Part shown: positions 20,912 through 30,055 of the stretch, one piece after another
Numbering within the stretch: position 1 is the first letter of the stretch
Layout: every line of letters begins with the position of its first letter
NCBI GenBank assembly: GCA_009746045.1
Contig: RPFO01000213.1
Span: 12,538,063-12,602,062, forward strand
Source of the DNA: Mesostigma viride
Lineage: Eukaryota; Streptophyta; Mesostigmatophyceae; Mesostigmatales; Mesostigmataceae
DNA length: 64,000 nt
Direction: 5' to 3'
Translations under genes and position numbers: made by a program
The notes under the pieces: generated by a model
The model's input: the letters and a program-made list of their open reading frames with translations, nothing else
What the model was told of the DNA's origin: nothing
Database searches by the model: none

Positions 20912-21412
20912 TCAATCGCATCGCGCCTGCGCTGCTTCTTCGCCCTCTCCGCCCTGAAGAGTGAAGACCTCCAGCCTCCGCTTCGCCTCCTTCTCGCGCT
21001 CCTGCATGGCTGGTGTCATCTCCACCAGGTCTTCCGCGTCCGACGCCGACGGTCCCGTCAGGGAAAACTCGGACTCTTGGAGAACCCCGTCGATCTCCCG
21101 CGGGATCGTCTCAGACCTGCGAAGACGTTGAAAACACGCCAGGTCGCCCCGCCTGACCACCTCGTAGGTCGGTGAGGCCGGCCTCCTCAGGGCCGCGCGG
21201 ACCCGTGCAGCATCCTCCATCTGCATTGCCCTCTCACGTGACCGCAGATCCTGCCGCCTCTCCTCCGCGGACTCCTGCTCAGCAAGGCGCCGTGCCAGAA
21301 CAGTGTCGGCTTCCACCTGCGCCGAGCGTGCCTCATCTGCCGACGAGGGCTGCATGCCAAACAAGCCGAGAGAGCTGGACTCTGACTCCTCGCCCGACTC
21401 CCCGCCAGTCTT
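20912..21412 (-). pseudogene. Element A Gag N-terminal part, downstream of insert B
   Basis: An acidic Ser/Glu-rich start (GGESGEESESSS) passes into a coiled-coil-like charged region (EEARSAQVEADTV..., SRERAMQMEDAARVRAALRR) with PTYEVVRRGD, similar to PTYNVWRPN in B. Base 21407 continues the codon begun at 29155 once B is removed, so this and 29155-29513 are halves of one ORF. Confidence 0.82.
21408..21412. other. Target site duplication GTCTT (left of B)
   Basis: GTCTT here and at 29155-29159 directly flanks the two LTRs of element B. Confidence 0.9.
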
Positions 21413-21929
21413 AGTTAATGCACTTGTGCAATGGATGCGAACGTGTGTTGGATTATGCAATGGCTGGCATAATATCAACCCATGCAAGCTTGCCAAGCTG
21501 GATTGCATGGGCACGTAGGATAGGGTAACCTAGCTATCCTGCACTAGTGCTAACCAATGAGGTGCTGGCTCCGTCCAGCTAGATCTACTCCAGCTAGGAC
21601 TGATACGATGCCCACGGCAACGACTGCCTAACAGCACTACGTGGATGGTCCTGGACCTCCCTAGGACCTCCGTACAGGACTAGCACTGCAACCACCTTGT
21701 GGTCTGCATCACAGCTCATAAACCCTACCACGTGAATACCCACGTGCGTGTCCCTACATATCTCAGTGCTAATATCTAGCACCCACGTGCCCAACATGGC
21801 ACGTGCGGATCTAAATCCTAGTAGAGATATGTCCAGTGTACTACACCCCGTCCATGTCCGTATCCCACTTGGGAGACGGGGACAACGCCACGTGTACTGA
21901 TAGTCTAGGCCTGAAGCCCTAGAATAACT
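21413..21929 (-). repeat. 3' LTR of element B (517 bp)
   Basis: Matches 28632-29154 along its whole length with scattered substitutions and small indels (517 versus 523 bp). It contains five CACGTG hexamers. Confidence 0.93.
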
Positions 21930-21966
21930 CCCATTATTACTTTTCTTTGGGGAGTGAGGGGAAGAC
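21930..21966 (-). promoter_or_regulatory. Polypurine-tract candidate of B
   Basis: On the minus strand CCCCAAAGAAAAGTAATAAT then GGG abuts the 3' LTR. A purine-rich tract here would prime plus-strand synthesis. Confidence 0.6.
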
Positions 21967-22302
21967 TCTTCCCACAACCCACTCATATGCCAACCACTAC
22001 TGAAACAAGGTTCCCCACAGGGACAACCAGGACACTGAAAGAGATGCATTTATAAAAGCGCCCATAGCTCCTCCGTGTTGGATACAACATCCCCACTGGT
22101 TGGGTGCCTGTGTTAGGAAAACCATTGTCAGAAAAATATGACCACACGTTTTATTGACAAAGAACAAGCCATCAATAAAGGAGGACCCTTCTGACCTCAA
22201 TCTTTAATGACGCAAAGAGAGTCTTACGGGTGGGACACTTCAGACCCTGCCACCCCATGACCACCCTCCTATCTGGTGCTAATAGCCCTAGGCTGAGGCA
22301 CT

Positions 22303-22722
22303 TCACCCTCTGCCGTTATATGGGTTCATCAGCGTGTATAGGACTCTGTACTGAGGCCCTGCAGCCTGTGGCACTTTTGTGAGTGCATCTGCTGCATTGT
22401 CAGGGTCTCGGATGTGAGTCTTGGACTCCAGATAGGTACACTCCTGCTTGAGGACAATCCAGTCCAAATCGGTGTGCACAGCCAAGGGGTTGTCCAGGAA
22501 AGAGAGAAGGGATTGACTGTCAGTCAGCAGATGGGATTTGACACCAGCATAACTACCAGCCTGATGCTGCAACCACACCAGCAGATGGTTCAAGTACCTG
22601 GCATGCAACACAGATGAGACCACAGCACGGCATTCAGCTACATTGCTGCTGACTGCCTTGCGCTTGTGGAGTCTGCTGAACCAGGAAACCAAAGATTGCT
22701 TGCCAGTGGGGTTAGACAACAT
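22303..22722 (-). pseudogene. Element B RNase H (copia type)
   Basis: 139 residues with the copia RNase H pattern: GKQSLVSWFSRLHKRKAVSSNVAECRAVV (SS.EAEYxA-like, here NVAECRA), HLLTDSQSLLSFLDNP (catalytic Asp block), HTDLDWIVLKQE, and DPDNAADALTKVP near the end. It closes pol about 370 bp before the 3' LTR. It degrades the RNA strand during reverse transcription. A frameshift or stop separates it from the RT ORF. Confidence 0.86.
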
Positions 22723-22783
22723 AAAGAGCCTGCCTCTCTGGCTTGTACCTTAGTGACTACCCGTGACTCCATGGAACTGTCCA

Positions 22784-23443
22784 TCATGCATGTGATGTGA
22801 TGGGTTGGAACAGATCCAAGGCATGAAGAATAAGGGGAGGGCCATCATGCAACACCTGTTTAATAGCCCTAGACCCTACCTCCATGAGGACATCATCATC
22901 CACTCTGCTGACCACTGCCAGGTGAGGAGCACAAGTGGCACACAGCCAACCTAGCTTACCCCTAATAGTGGGACAGAGATCAGGAGTGATGTCAGAGGGA
23001 AGAACATCTTTGCAAGACATGACATACTCAGGGGATGCTTTGAGAGAACACACCCACTCCTTCTGCTCCTTAAACAGGTTCAGAATGATGCCACAGAACT
23101 TGACAGGATCTTTCCCCAGCTCCAGCTGCTTGCCTAATTCAAAGCTAGCAGACACTTGAGCAATGAAATCCTCCACAGCTGCCCTGGGACCAGTAATGAG
23201 CTGATCATCCCCATGCCACACAAACATCATCATACCAGCAGGATGAGGGATGGTGAAGAAACAAGGGTCAATATCATCATACTGGGCCCCCAGCTTCAGG
23301 AAGACCTCTTGGGCAGACAGCCTAAAAATTTTAGGTGCTGACTGAAGCCCTTCTACCCCCAAGTTAGGCCTTAGATGAGGTTCCTTGATGTCCCCAGACC
23401 AGACTTTGGGAGTGTTTACCACATAGACTTGACCCCTCCACAC
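22784..23443 (-). pseudogene. Element B RT, palm and connection
   Basis: Begins VWRGQVYVVNTPKVW, passes GVEGLQSAPKIFRLSAQEVF and MMMFVWHGDDQLITGP, then KFCGIILNLFKEQ...GKLGWLCATCAPHLAVVS (the LGxLxYLxxTRPDI-like block). The catalytic box is HGDD exactly as in element A, so the change is a family trait. Joined to the previous ORF by a one-base shift around 23450-23475. Confidence 0.88.
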
Positions 23444-23451
23444 CTTTTGGG

Positions 23452-24639
23452 CTATGTCAGGGTTGCCTTTAAGGAAGGCTCTTTAATGTCAGTGGCTTTA
23501 CACACGTAGTCCTTACCAGCATTCAGATGGTGAAGGAAAGTGGCCAACAGGACCTTAAGAGACGTCTGCTGAATACCAGGGGTATACAGTTCAGCCTCTG
23601 TTAGCTCAGTGGAGCCCCTGAACTCCGTGACACAAGGTCTGGCATGAAAAATGGGAGGTGTCCCATCTGCCTGGGGTTTATGCTTGCAGACAAACTTCAG
23701 TCTGAGCTTTCTGGCCCCTTGTGGCAGTGCCTCAATCGGTGTTACAGGTGGTACCTGGGACTTGCTACGTGGATCAGGACAAACCCATTCCTCTCTAGCC
23801 CTGTTAAAGGCTTCCATCCATTTCAGAAAACCAATCTGCGTTTGACAGTCTTTGACCACATCATCATAGGACAAGGGAGACATGGACGCTATGTCCCATC
23901 TACCAAGCCCAAACGCAGAGGGGTGTAGCTTCTGAGAATGAATGAGGGAATCAACACAGGGTTCCTGACCTGGGAGGTATTTTATGTTGACAGCATTGAT
24001 GGCTGCTTCCAGGCCATCACTGATCTGTGTTAAAGGAATTTTGAAATGGTCCAGGGTGACCTGCCCCACCCCAGTCACACTCAACCTCCCAGCTGAGATG
24101 ACTACTCCAGGGTATGAGACAAATGGTTCCCCCAGCAGTGCATTCCCCTTGTAGCCCTCTACTACCTGGAAGGGAGTGGGCACACCCAGAATGGGAATTA
24201 GCACTTGGCCTTTGACTGCCATTTTTGTTTTGCCTGAAAAATCTGACACTCTAGCCCAGGGCGAGCGTTGCAGACTTAGGCCAGATACAGCTTGTGCACT
24301 GATGATGCTCACCTGTGCCTGTGTGTCTACTGCCAGAATACTGGGATCCTGGTTAGATTCACCCACAGCATTGACTTGTGCTGCACCTGCTGCCATTTGT
24401 GCCTTGGCAGTGTGTGCTCTATGTAGAGCTTTTAGAGCCTCAGCAAATTTATTCCTGGGGACAACAGGATCTGCTGCTTCGTGTGGCTGTTCCTGAGATG
24501 AGGGAGGAGCGACCTGCTGCTCATCCAGTGCACGTTCCTCCTGCCCAGTTGGACCATTGGGCTGTGGTGGGGCTGCACCACTGAGGAACACAGGAGCGTC
24601 TATGGTTGTGTTGCTTGCATCAGCTATGTCCCTGGCCAT
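23452..24639 (-). pseudogene. Element B protease and RT N-terminal half
   Basis: Order of blocks: linker; SILAVDTQAQVSIISAQAV (protease active site with DTQ); GQVLIPILGVPTPFQVVEG; NALLGEPFVSYPG; spacer with ASMSPLSYDDVVKDCQTQIG; RT basic block KLRLKFVCKHKPQADG; HARPCVTEF; TPGIQQTSLKVLLATFLHHL; CKATDIK. The ORF is free of stops over 395 codons. Protease follows integrase and directly precedes RT. Conservation of DTQ in A and B argues against random decay. Confidence 0.87.
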
Positions 24640-25409
24640 TCACTGGGTGAGACCAACCCACCAGACTGAGGCTCTGAATCCATGTCCAAGAATTCTACCC
24701 CTGACACGTCTGCCAAAGGAGGGTAATAAAGCTTCAGTCTATGCTTGCCAACCATTCGCTCTCTGTGATGCTGAATAGTCACCGTGTCACCTGTTTCTGA
24801 CAACCTGATGATTTCAGCTGGACCATGCCATCTACCAGAGTGGGCTTTGTTCCCTTCCCCCTCCCTATAGTAGAGTACCTGATCCCCCACTTCAAACACA
24901 GGCCTGGCATTACTCTTATCCTTTTTTGCCAGCAACTTGGCCAAGTGTTGCCTTTGCGTGTTGTAGTGGTCTAGTACCTCCTGAGAGTAGCTACCTGATT
25001 GCAGGCCAATTGATGTGATTTCACCAAAAGGAGAAGACATGAGGGGCTTGGTGTTCAGAGTTCTGCACACCTCAGCTGCCCACGCTGTCCTATCAGCATA
25101 GCTCCCAGACTCTGCTGTCCTGGACTCATTTTTCTTTATGAGGTCCCTGATAGCACGCATGGTACGTTCAATCATCCCCTGGCGTTCATGATCTTGAGCC
25201 CCAGCAATGTCTATCTTGGGCAGATCAGGATAATCTTGTATCCACGTGAACTGCTGATCCAGCATTAATTTTTCCTGAGGATGATACCGTGCTAGTGCAA
25301 TCAGCAGGGCTCTGTGCAGTTGTTCATTGGCCATGCCTGGCAAGGGTTCTATCACCACAAACCTAGACCAGGCATCTTTTAGGACCAAGTAATACACCGT
25401 GTCCTTCAC
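24624..25409 (-). pseudogene. Element B integrase core and GPY/F-like domain
   Basis: YYLVLKDAWSRFVVIEPL, KLMLDQQFTWIQDYPDL, GAQDHERQGMIERTMRAIRDL (Asp-29-Glu spacing), NTKPLMSSPFGEI, then VGDQVLYYREGE...RWHGPAEIIRLSE...KHRLKLYYPPL as the C-terminal barrel. Catalyses insertion of the cDNA. Its N-terminal zinc domain is in another frame just upstream. A one-base shift at about 24630 leads to the protease ORF. Confidence 0.87.
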
Positions 25410-26003
25410 CAGTGTATCACATCCCCTACTAGCTTTCCTCTAGCCAGTGGTGGGGTGGCCACATGCCATCTCTTGGGTTTAGGTGCATGCAGTTGGCACG
25501 CTTCACAGTGCTTCCTGACATGCCTGCACATCTGTTCCAGGTCACGGCCATCAATTTTATTGGCCAGCCTTTCTGCCACTGCCTCATGCCCCATTGCCTT
25601 GTGTAGCTGCTGGGCTAACCTGGCATAGGATATAACCTTATCTGCTGCTGCATCTAAGGAGGCTATAGTGGGATCTTGGGCCACCTGTGCTAACGTCATG
25701 TCATAAGCCAGGTCCCAATCCACTTCCTCACTGTCAGGCAATACAGAGCAAATAGAGGGTACACGGCCATTAAGAAACCAGGGTACAGGAGACTTACAGT
25801 CGTCCTGAGTGCTGGCTTGTTTTGGGGGCGCCCCGTCGAGGCTCCCTTCCTGGGCTTGTTGCAGCGTCCCCCTGCAGGTAACGGGTGGCGGGGCTCCCAG
25901 CAACCTGGGCACACATCCACATCAGATCCAAGTTCGGGTTTGCCCTTCCAGCAATCATCCCTCTCATGCCCCTTGCATGAGCACCTGGTGCAGTACAGGG
26001 TGG
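25406..26003 (-). pseudogene. Element B zinc knuckle and integrase HHCC domain
   Basis: The knuckle CTRCSCKGHERDDC lies around 25960-26000 and is followed by DVCPGCWEPRH, a Cys/His motif also seen in A. After a linker comes LHKAMGHEAVAERLANKIDGRDLEQ...HCEACQ, the H-x3-H...C-x2-C zinc domain. No protease-like sequence lies between knuckle and HHCC. Confidence 0.85.
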
Positions 26004-26155
26004 AGTCGAGGCTTACCTTTTGACTAGGCCCCTGGAGGGCCCTGCCTTACTGCCTGTGTTCCCCTTTCCCCCCTTGTCTGATTTCCCCTGCTGCTTGGAT
26101 GACCCCCCTGCCTTCTTACCTTGCTGGGGACCCTTGAACACCGCCTTGACCTGAG

Positions 26156-26752
26156 CTACCACCTCCTTGATGAGCTTCTTCCTGCTAGGACCTGCACCGT
26201 CCTGACTACCCCCCCTTGGACTTTGTTAACCTTGGGTTCCTTGACAGTGGAGAAGGGTTCTAGGCTCTGCTGAATGAACAACATGGCCCCCCTAAAATCA
26301 TCCCACTTGTCTTTAAGGCCAGCCAGCAGAACTGCATTGGTGTTCTTGTCCAGCTCAGCTTTGGTGAGCCACTGATGGATCAGGTACTTAGAGTTGAGTT
26401 TCTTCAACTCCTCGTCCCTGTCTATGTACAGGACATACTGTTTGTTGTCACGTACGTAGTCAGACTTGTTGACTTTGTACGAGGCCAACCAGTTGAACCC
26501 CTTGAGAGCCTGCAGGTGTTCCCCCTTGGTCAACAGCCCTTTTAGGTCTGCTATGAATTCTGTGAAGATTTGCACCTCCTCTGCCCCAGGTGTGCTGGCC
26601 CTCCTCTCATACATCTGCACCATTTGTTTTATGCTAGGTGCAGATTGGTGGATCGTGTTAGACACCCTAAGAGCAGGAAACCAATCACGGATATTATCAT
26701 GGGACCAGGAATGTTCTATCTTGAAAAGAAACTCAAGTGCATCCTCCTGCAC
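26156..26752 (-). pseudogene. Element B Gag core
   Basis: HDNIRDWFPALRVSNTIHQSA..., FNWLASYKVNKSDYVRDNKQYV, KYLIHQWLTKAELD and AGLKDKWDDFRGAM match the element A Gag core block for block. Upstream (26763-27090) is a His/Gln/Ser-repeat linker encoded by CAG/CTG-rich DNA. Confidence 0.82.
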
Positions 26753-27311
26753 AAACCCTCAGCTAGACCTGGGAAGGTAATCCTATCTTCCCTACGGGAT
26801 GCATCAAACCTGGGTCGCTGTGGTACAGCGACAGCCGCTTGTGGTTGAGGTTGCTGCTGCTGCTGCTGCTGCTGCGGTTGCTGTTGCTGTGCTGCCGCTG
26901 CTGCTGCTGCTGCTGCTGCTGTTGCTGATGCTGTGGCTGCTGCTGCTGCTGGGTTGTCGCTCCAGCGTTGCTGCCGCCCGCCATACCCCCGGTGCTTGCT
27001 GGTGCCCCTCCCCCTGGTGCTCCCCCGTCCTTCCCCTCGTCACCATCCTCCTCTGGATGCGACCGCTGGGGCGTAGACGATGGTCCACACCCCTCCTGCC
27101 ACTTTCCTTGGCGGACCCGCTTGGCGGCCCTCAGCAGTTGCTCGACTGCCTCTGCTGCCCGCGCCCGCTTGGTCGGGTTGGCCTCCGCTGCGTCCAGCTC
27201 CTGGTGGAGTAGTGCAGCGATGCGGTCCAGCTCCAGTCCGTGTCGGTCTGCAAAGTGGTTGTGGGTGTGGGGGGTGGGGGGTGGGGTGTGTCTGCACCAG
27301 CACGTACGCGC

Positions 27312-27992
27312 TCACGCGCGTTTAACAAGCCGCTCCTCGCTGGGCCCTTGCTGGCTGTGGGGTGCGCATGAAGTCCAATACGCGTCCTCAGGCAGCGGCT
27401 CATGCGGCGCCAGACCCCGCTCAAAACGGATGGCGTCTCCGAATTCACCCTGCAAAGCCCAGGTCCTGGCCGCCTCCTGATACCGGCGAAGAGCCCGCTC
27501 CTCCTTACGCATGCGCCGGTCTAGGGCACGTGCGTTCCGCCTGCTCTTCCTCGCCAGCCTGGCCTCCTGCTCCCTCCTCGCCGGGCCCACCATCGCTGCC
27601 AGGGTCGCCTCCGACCTCTTCATGGCTGCGTCCAAACGCGCCTGATGACGCCGGGTCTTCTCCGAGGCGTCGTGCGCCTTCGCACGAAGTCGCTTCAGCT
27701 CCCGATGCTGCGCCTCCCTGGCTGCACGCTCCCTAGCCAAACTGTTCTCTGCCATGGACCGCGCCATCGCCCGCTTTGCCTTCCGCTGGCAATGCCTGGT
27801 GTACTCGATCTTGGCCAACCTCTCGGCCTCGACCATGGCCGGATCCATCAGAACCAGTTCCTCCCCCCTCTCTCCTGGCTGCATCTCGACCGAGGAGTCT
27901 GTCTCCTGCAACACATCCCCTGCCATGCGCCTGAAGTTACGCGCTGTGCGCCTGTGAGCAAAGGTATAGAGCTCGTTCTTCTTGCGTAGCAC
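27312..27992 (-). pseudogene. Element B Gag coiled-coil region
   Basis: About 225 residues, very rich in Glu/Arg/Lys/Ala with long uninterrupted helix potential (ERLAKIEYTRHCQRKAKRAM..., RREQEARLARKSRRNARALD). It ends in a Glu/Pro turn region. Equivalent to the A segment at 20040-20847. An assembly or multimerisation role is inferred. Confidence 0.75.
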
Positions 27993-28099
27993 GTATGGGG
28001 GCGTCTCGCGCGCACCTGTCGGTCCGCGCGCAGGCCTGCCCTGGCCACACGATCCCGCTCCTGCTGCCGCTCCGCGAGTACCCGGGCTGTCCTGTCATC

Positions 28100-28519
28100 T
28101 CATTCTCCGCCCGCAGCTGAGCCTCGCGCTGAGCCTCCAGCTCGCGCTGCTGCTCCAGCTCTTGCGGAGCTGGGCCTCCTGCCGAAGGCGCTCTGCCTCC
28201 CGGCGGAGCAGCTCCTCTCGCTGCTCCCTGTCCTCAGGCAACTCGAGATCACTAGGTCTTCGTCCTCGTCGTAGCCGTCCGACGGGATATCCCCCAGAAC
28301 TGGCACCACCCTCCCCGGCCCAGTTATTAATTCGGGTGCCGTGGGCTGCCCTTCAGCCGGTGGCGCGTTGGGTCGCCAGACATTGTACGTCGGCGGTCTC
28401 AACGCCAGTTGGTCGAGGTACCGCGGGTCCTCGTCCGAGGACGAGCGACCACTGCCGGCATCGCTGCCAGCGTGATCGCCCCTACCCTGCCGGCCCCTCA
28501 CTGCCGCCCGGTAGTCCAT
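28100..28519 (-). pseudogene. Element B Gag N-terminus
   Basis: An acidic, Ser/Asp-rich start (SGRSSSDEDPRYLDQLALRP) contains PTYNVWRPN, matching the N-terminal part of A. The open frame extends upstream of the first ATG, so the start is uncertain. Its C-terminal third runs out of frame into a Glu/Arg coil that continues in 27992. Confidence 0.65.
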
Positions 28520-28585
28520 GTCTTCGGACGATGGCGACAGGCTCGACTCCGAAGAGGAATCGTTATCGGAACGTTCGACATTTTT

Positions 28586-28631
28586 AAGATGATAGATTGG
28601 TATAAAAACCGTGAGAGTTTTTATAAATGCA
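28586..28631 (-). promoter_or_regulatory. Leader / primer-binding region of B
   Basis: Immediately after the 5' LTR the minus strand reads TGCATTTATAAAAACTC. Element A has TGCATTAAAAAACTCC at the same place. No TGG-starting complement of a tRNA 3' end is visible, so the primer may be internal tRNA or non-standard. Confidence 0.5.
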
Positions 28632-29154
28632 AGTTAATGCACTCGTGCAATGGATGCGAACGTGTGTTGGATTATGCAATGGCTGGCATAATATCAACCC
28701 ATGCAAGCTTGCCAAGCTGGATTGCATGGGCACGTAGGTTAGGGTAACCTAGCTATCCTGCACTAGTGCTAACCAATGAGATGCTGGCTCAATCCAGCTA
28801 GATCTACTCCAGCTAGGACTGATACGATGCCCACGGGCAACGACTGCCTAGGCGCACTACGTGGATGGTCCTGGATCTCTCCTAGGACCTCCGTACAGGA
28901 CTAGCACTGCAACCACCTTGTGGTCTGCATCACAGCTCATAAACCCTACCACGTGAATACCCACGTGCGTGATCCCTACATATCTCAGCGCTAATATCTA
29001 TAGCACCCACGTGCCCAACATGGCACGTGCGGATCTAAATCCTAGTAGAGATATGTCCAGTGTACTACACCGCCGACCAAGTCCGTATCCCACTTGGGAA
29101 ACGGAGACCACGCCACGTGTACTGATAGTCTAGGCCTGAAGCCCTAGAATAACT
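28632..29154 (-). repeat. 5' LTR of element B (523 bp)
   Basis: Direct repeat of 21413-21929, ending AATAACT next to GTCTT. It carries five CACGTG motifs. Confidence 0.93.
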
Positions 29155-29513
29155 GTCTTCTCACCCGACGAGGTGACGCCCGGCCCCGCACCACACGGTG
29201 CATATGGCGGCCCCCTCGGAGCACGTGCCACCACCGGTGTCGAACCCCTCACCCCTCGCATGAGAGGGATGCGCACAACTTCCTGCACAACGTCCCGATA
29301 AGACGGGTCCTCCTCCTCTACGTCATCGGGGTGCATCTCATCCCGGGTGTTCCTGTCCAAAATCTCCTGGCGCAAACTCGCCAAATCCGAGTCTGATGTC
29401 CCCGAGTCGTCAGACATGGGGGACGAGGATGACTGATACGACGGCACCTCCTCTTCTGAGGATGCCTCCTTCAGGGCCTTGCCCTTGTTGTTCGGAGCGT
29501 TCTTGGGAGCCAT
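29155..29513 (-). pseudogene. Element A Gag N-terminus, upstream of insert B
   Basis: Starts with ATG at 29513, 96 nt after the A LTR (MAPKNAPNNKGKALKEAS). It is acidic and Ser-rich, reaches VTSSGEKT at the B insertion point and continues in frame at 21407. Any residues past 29155 are encoded by the B LTR. Confidence 0.82.
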
Positions 29514-29609
29514 TTTTCGAAAAATGTGGGTAGAAAAAGAGAGTGTGAAAAATGGGTTTGTTTTGCTCGTCGTTTAACGCGTGTGTTTTTAACGGAGTTT
29601 TTTAATGCA

Positions 29610-29987
29610 AGTTATGGGAAACACAGAGCTGGAAATGCTCAGGCAGTGCCAAATGGCGTGTGTGTGAACGACGAGACACCTTGGCATTAGGATAGAATGG
29701 CACATATACCGCTGGTCAGCCGTCAATTGCGGCTGACCAGACTTTGCGTAAGTTAAGCCTAACTTACTGATCCTGGACGGACTAGCCTATCAGTTACAAC
29801 CTGATCTAGTCAGTCCTAACATGACAACTACAGTCCCGGTACTGTGGTACCGGCTCAGCACATACTGAGTATAGCCACGTGTCCATGCCACGACTGCTCT
29901 AATCCAGCACCGTCCCAGTACCCAATTGGGCGCCGGCGGTGCTGGCACGTGTCCACTTAGGCTACAGGCGGGAGACTTAGACTAACT
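29610..29987 (-). repeat. 5' LTR of element A (378 bp)
   Basis: Minus-strand ends AGTTAGTCTAAG and CATAACT follow the same AGTTA...TAACT rule as element B, and the next bases TGCATT match the B leader. Two CACGTG motifs and inverted words (GTCAGCCGTCAATTGCGGCTGACC) are present. No partner LTR exists in the window, so the boundaries rest on similarity to B. Confidence 0.72.
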
Positions 29988-30055
29988 TCCACCAGGTACT
30001 TGACCAGCTCCAGGTGCCCACCTTGTGCAGCGTGGTGCAGCATGGTTTTCTCCCC
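29988..30055 (-). pseudogene. Broken ankyrin-repeat exon
   Basis: After AACAG the minus strand encodes GEKTMLHHAAQGGHLELVKY followed by LV, a textbook ankyrin helix pair (G.T.LHxAAxxGHxExVKxLV). The frame runs straight into the A LTR at 29987, so element A appears to have landed inside this exon. The other half of the exon is not in the window. Too short to name the host gene. Confidence 0.6.

Larger units (their letters stand above)
21413..29154 (-). mobile_element. LTR retrotransposon B, full length 7.7 kb
   Basis: Bounded by direct LTRs (21413-21929 and 28632-29154) with AGTTA...TAACT ends and a GTCTT target duplication. Minus-strand content: Gag with coiled coil, Gln-rich linker and core, CCHC knuckle, integrase HHCC, integrase core plus GPY/F-like domain, DTQ protease, RT with HGDD, and copia-type RNase H. 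Several frameshifts split the polyprotein, so this copy is inactive or the assembly has indels. It sits in the gag of related element A. Confidence 0.92.
7769..29987 (-). mobile_element. LTR retrotransposon A (copia-like pol), 3'-truncated and twice interrupted
   Basis: On the minus strand A reads: 5' LTR 29610-29987; gag 29513-29155; element B (21413-29154); gag continued from 21412, zinc knuckle and integrase to 17632; TIR transposon (9226-17631); protease and RT 9222-7769. The frame is continuous across both inserts once each insert and one target copy are removed (GTCTT for B, CTT for the TIR element). RNase H and the 3' LTR are missing. Several other frameshifts make it a dead copy. It is related to element B but clearly diverged from it. 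Confidence 0.88.
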
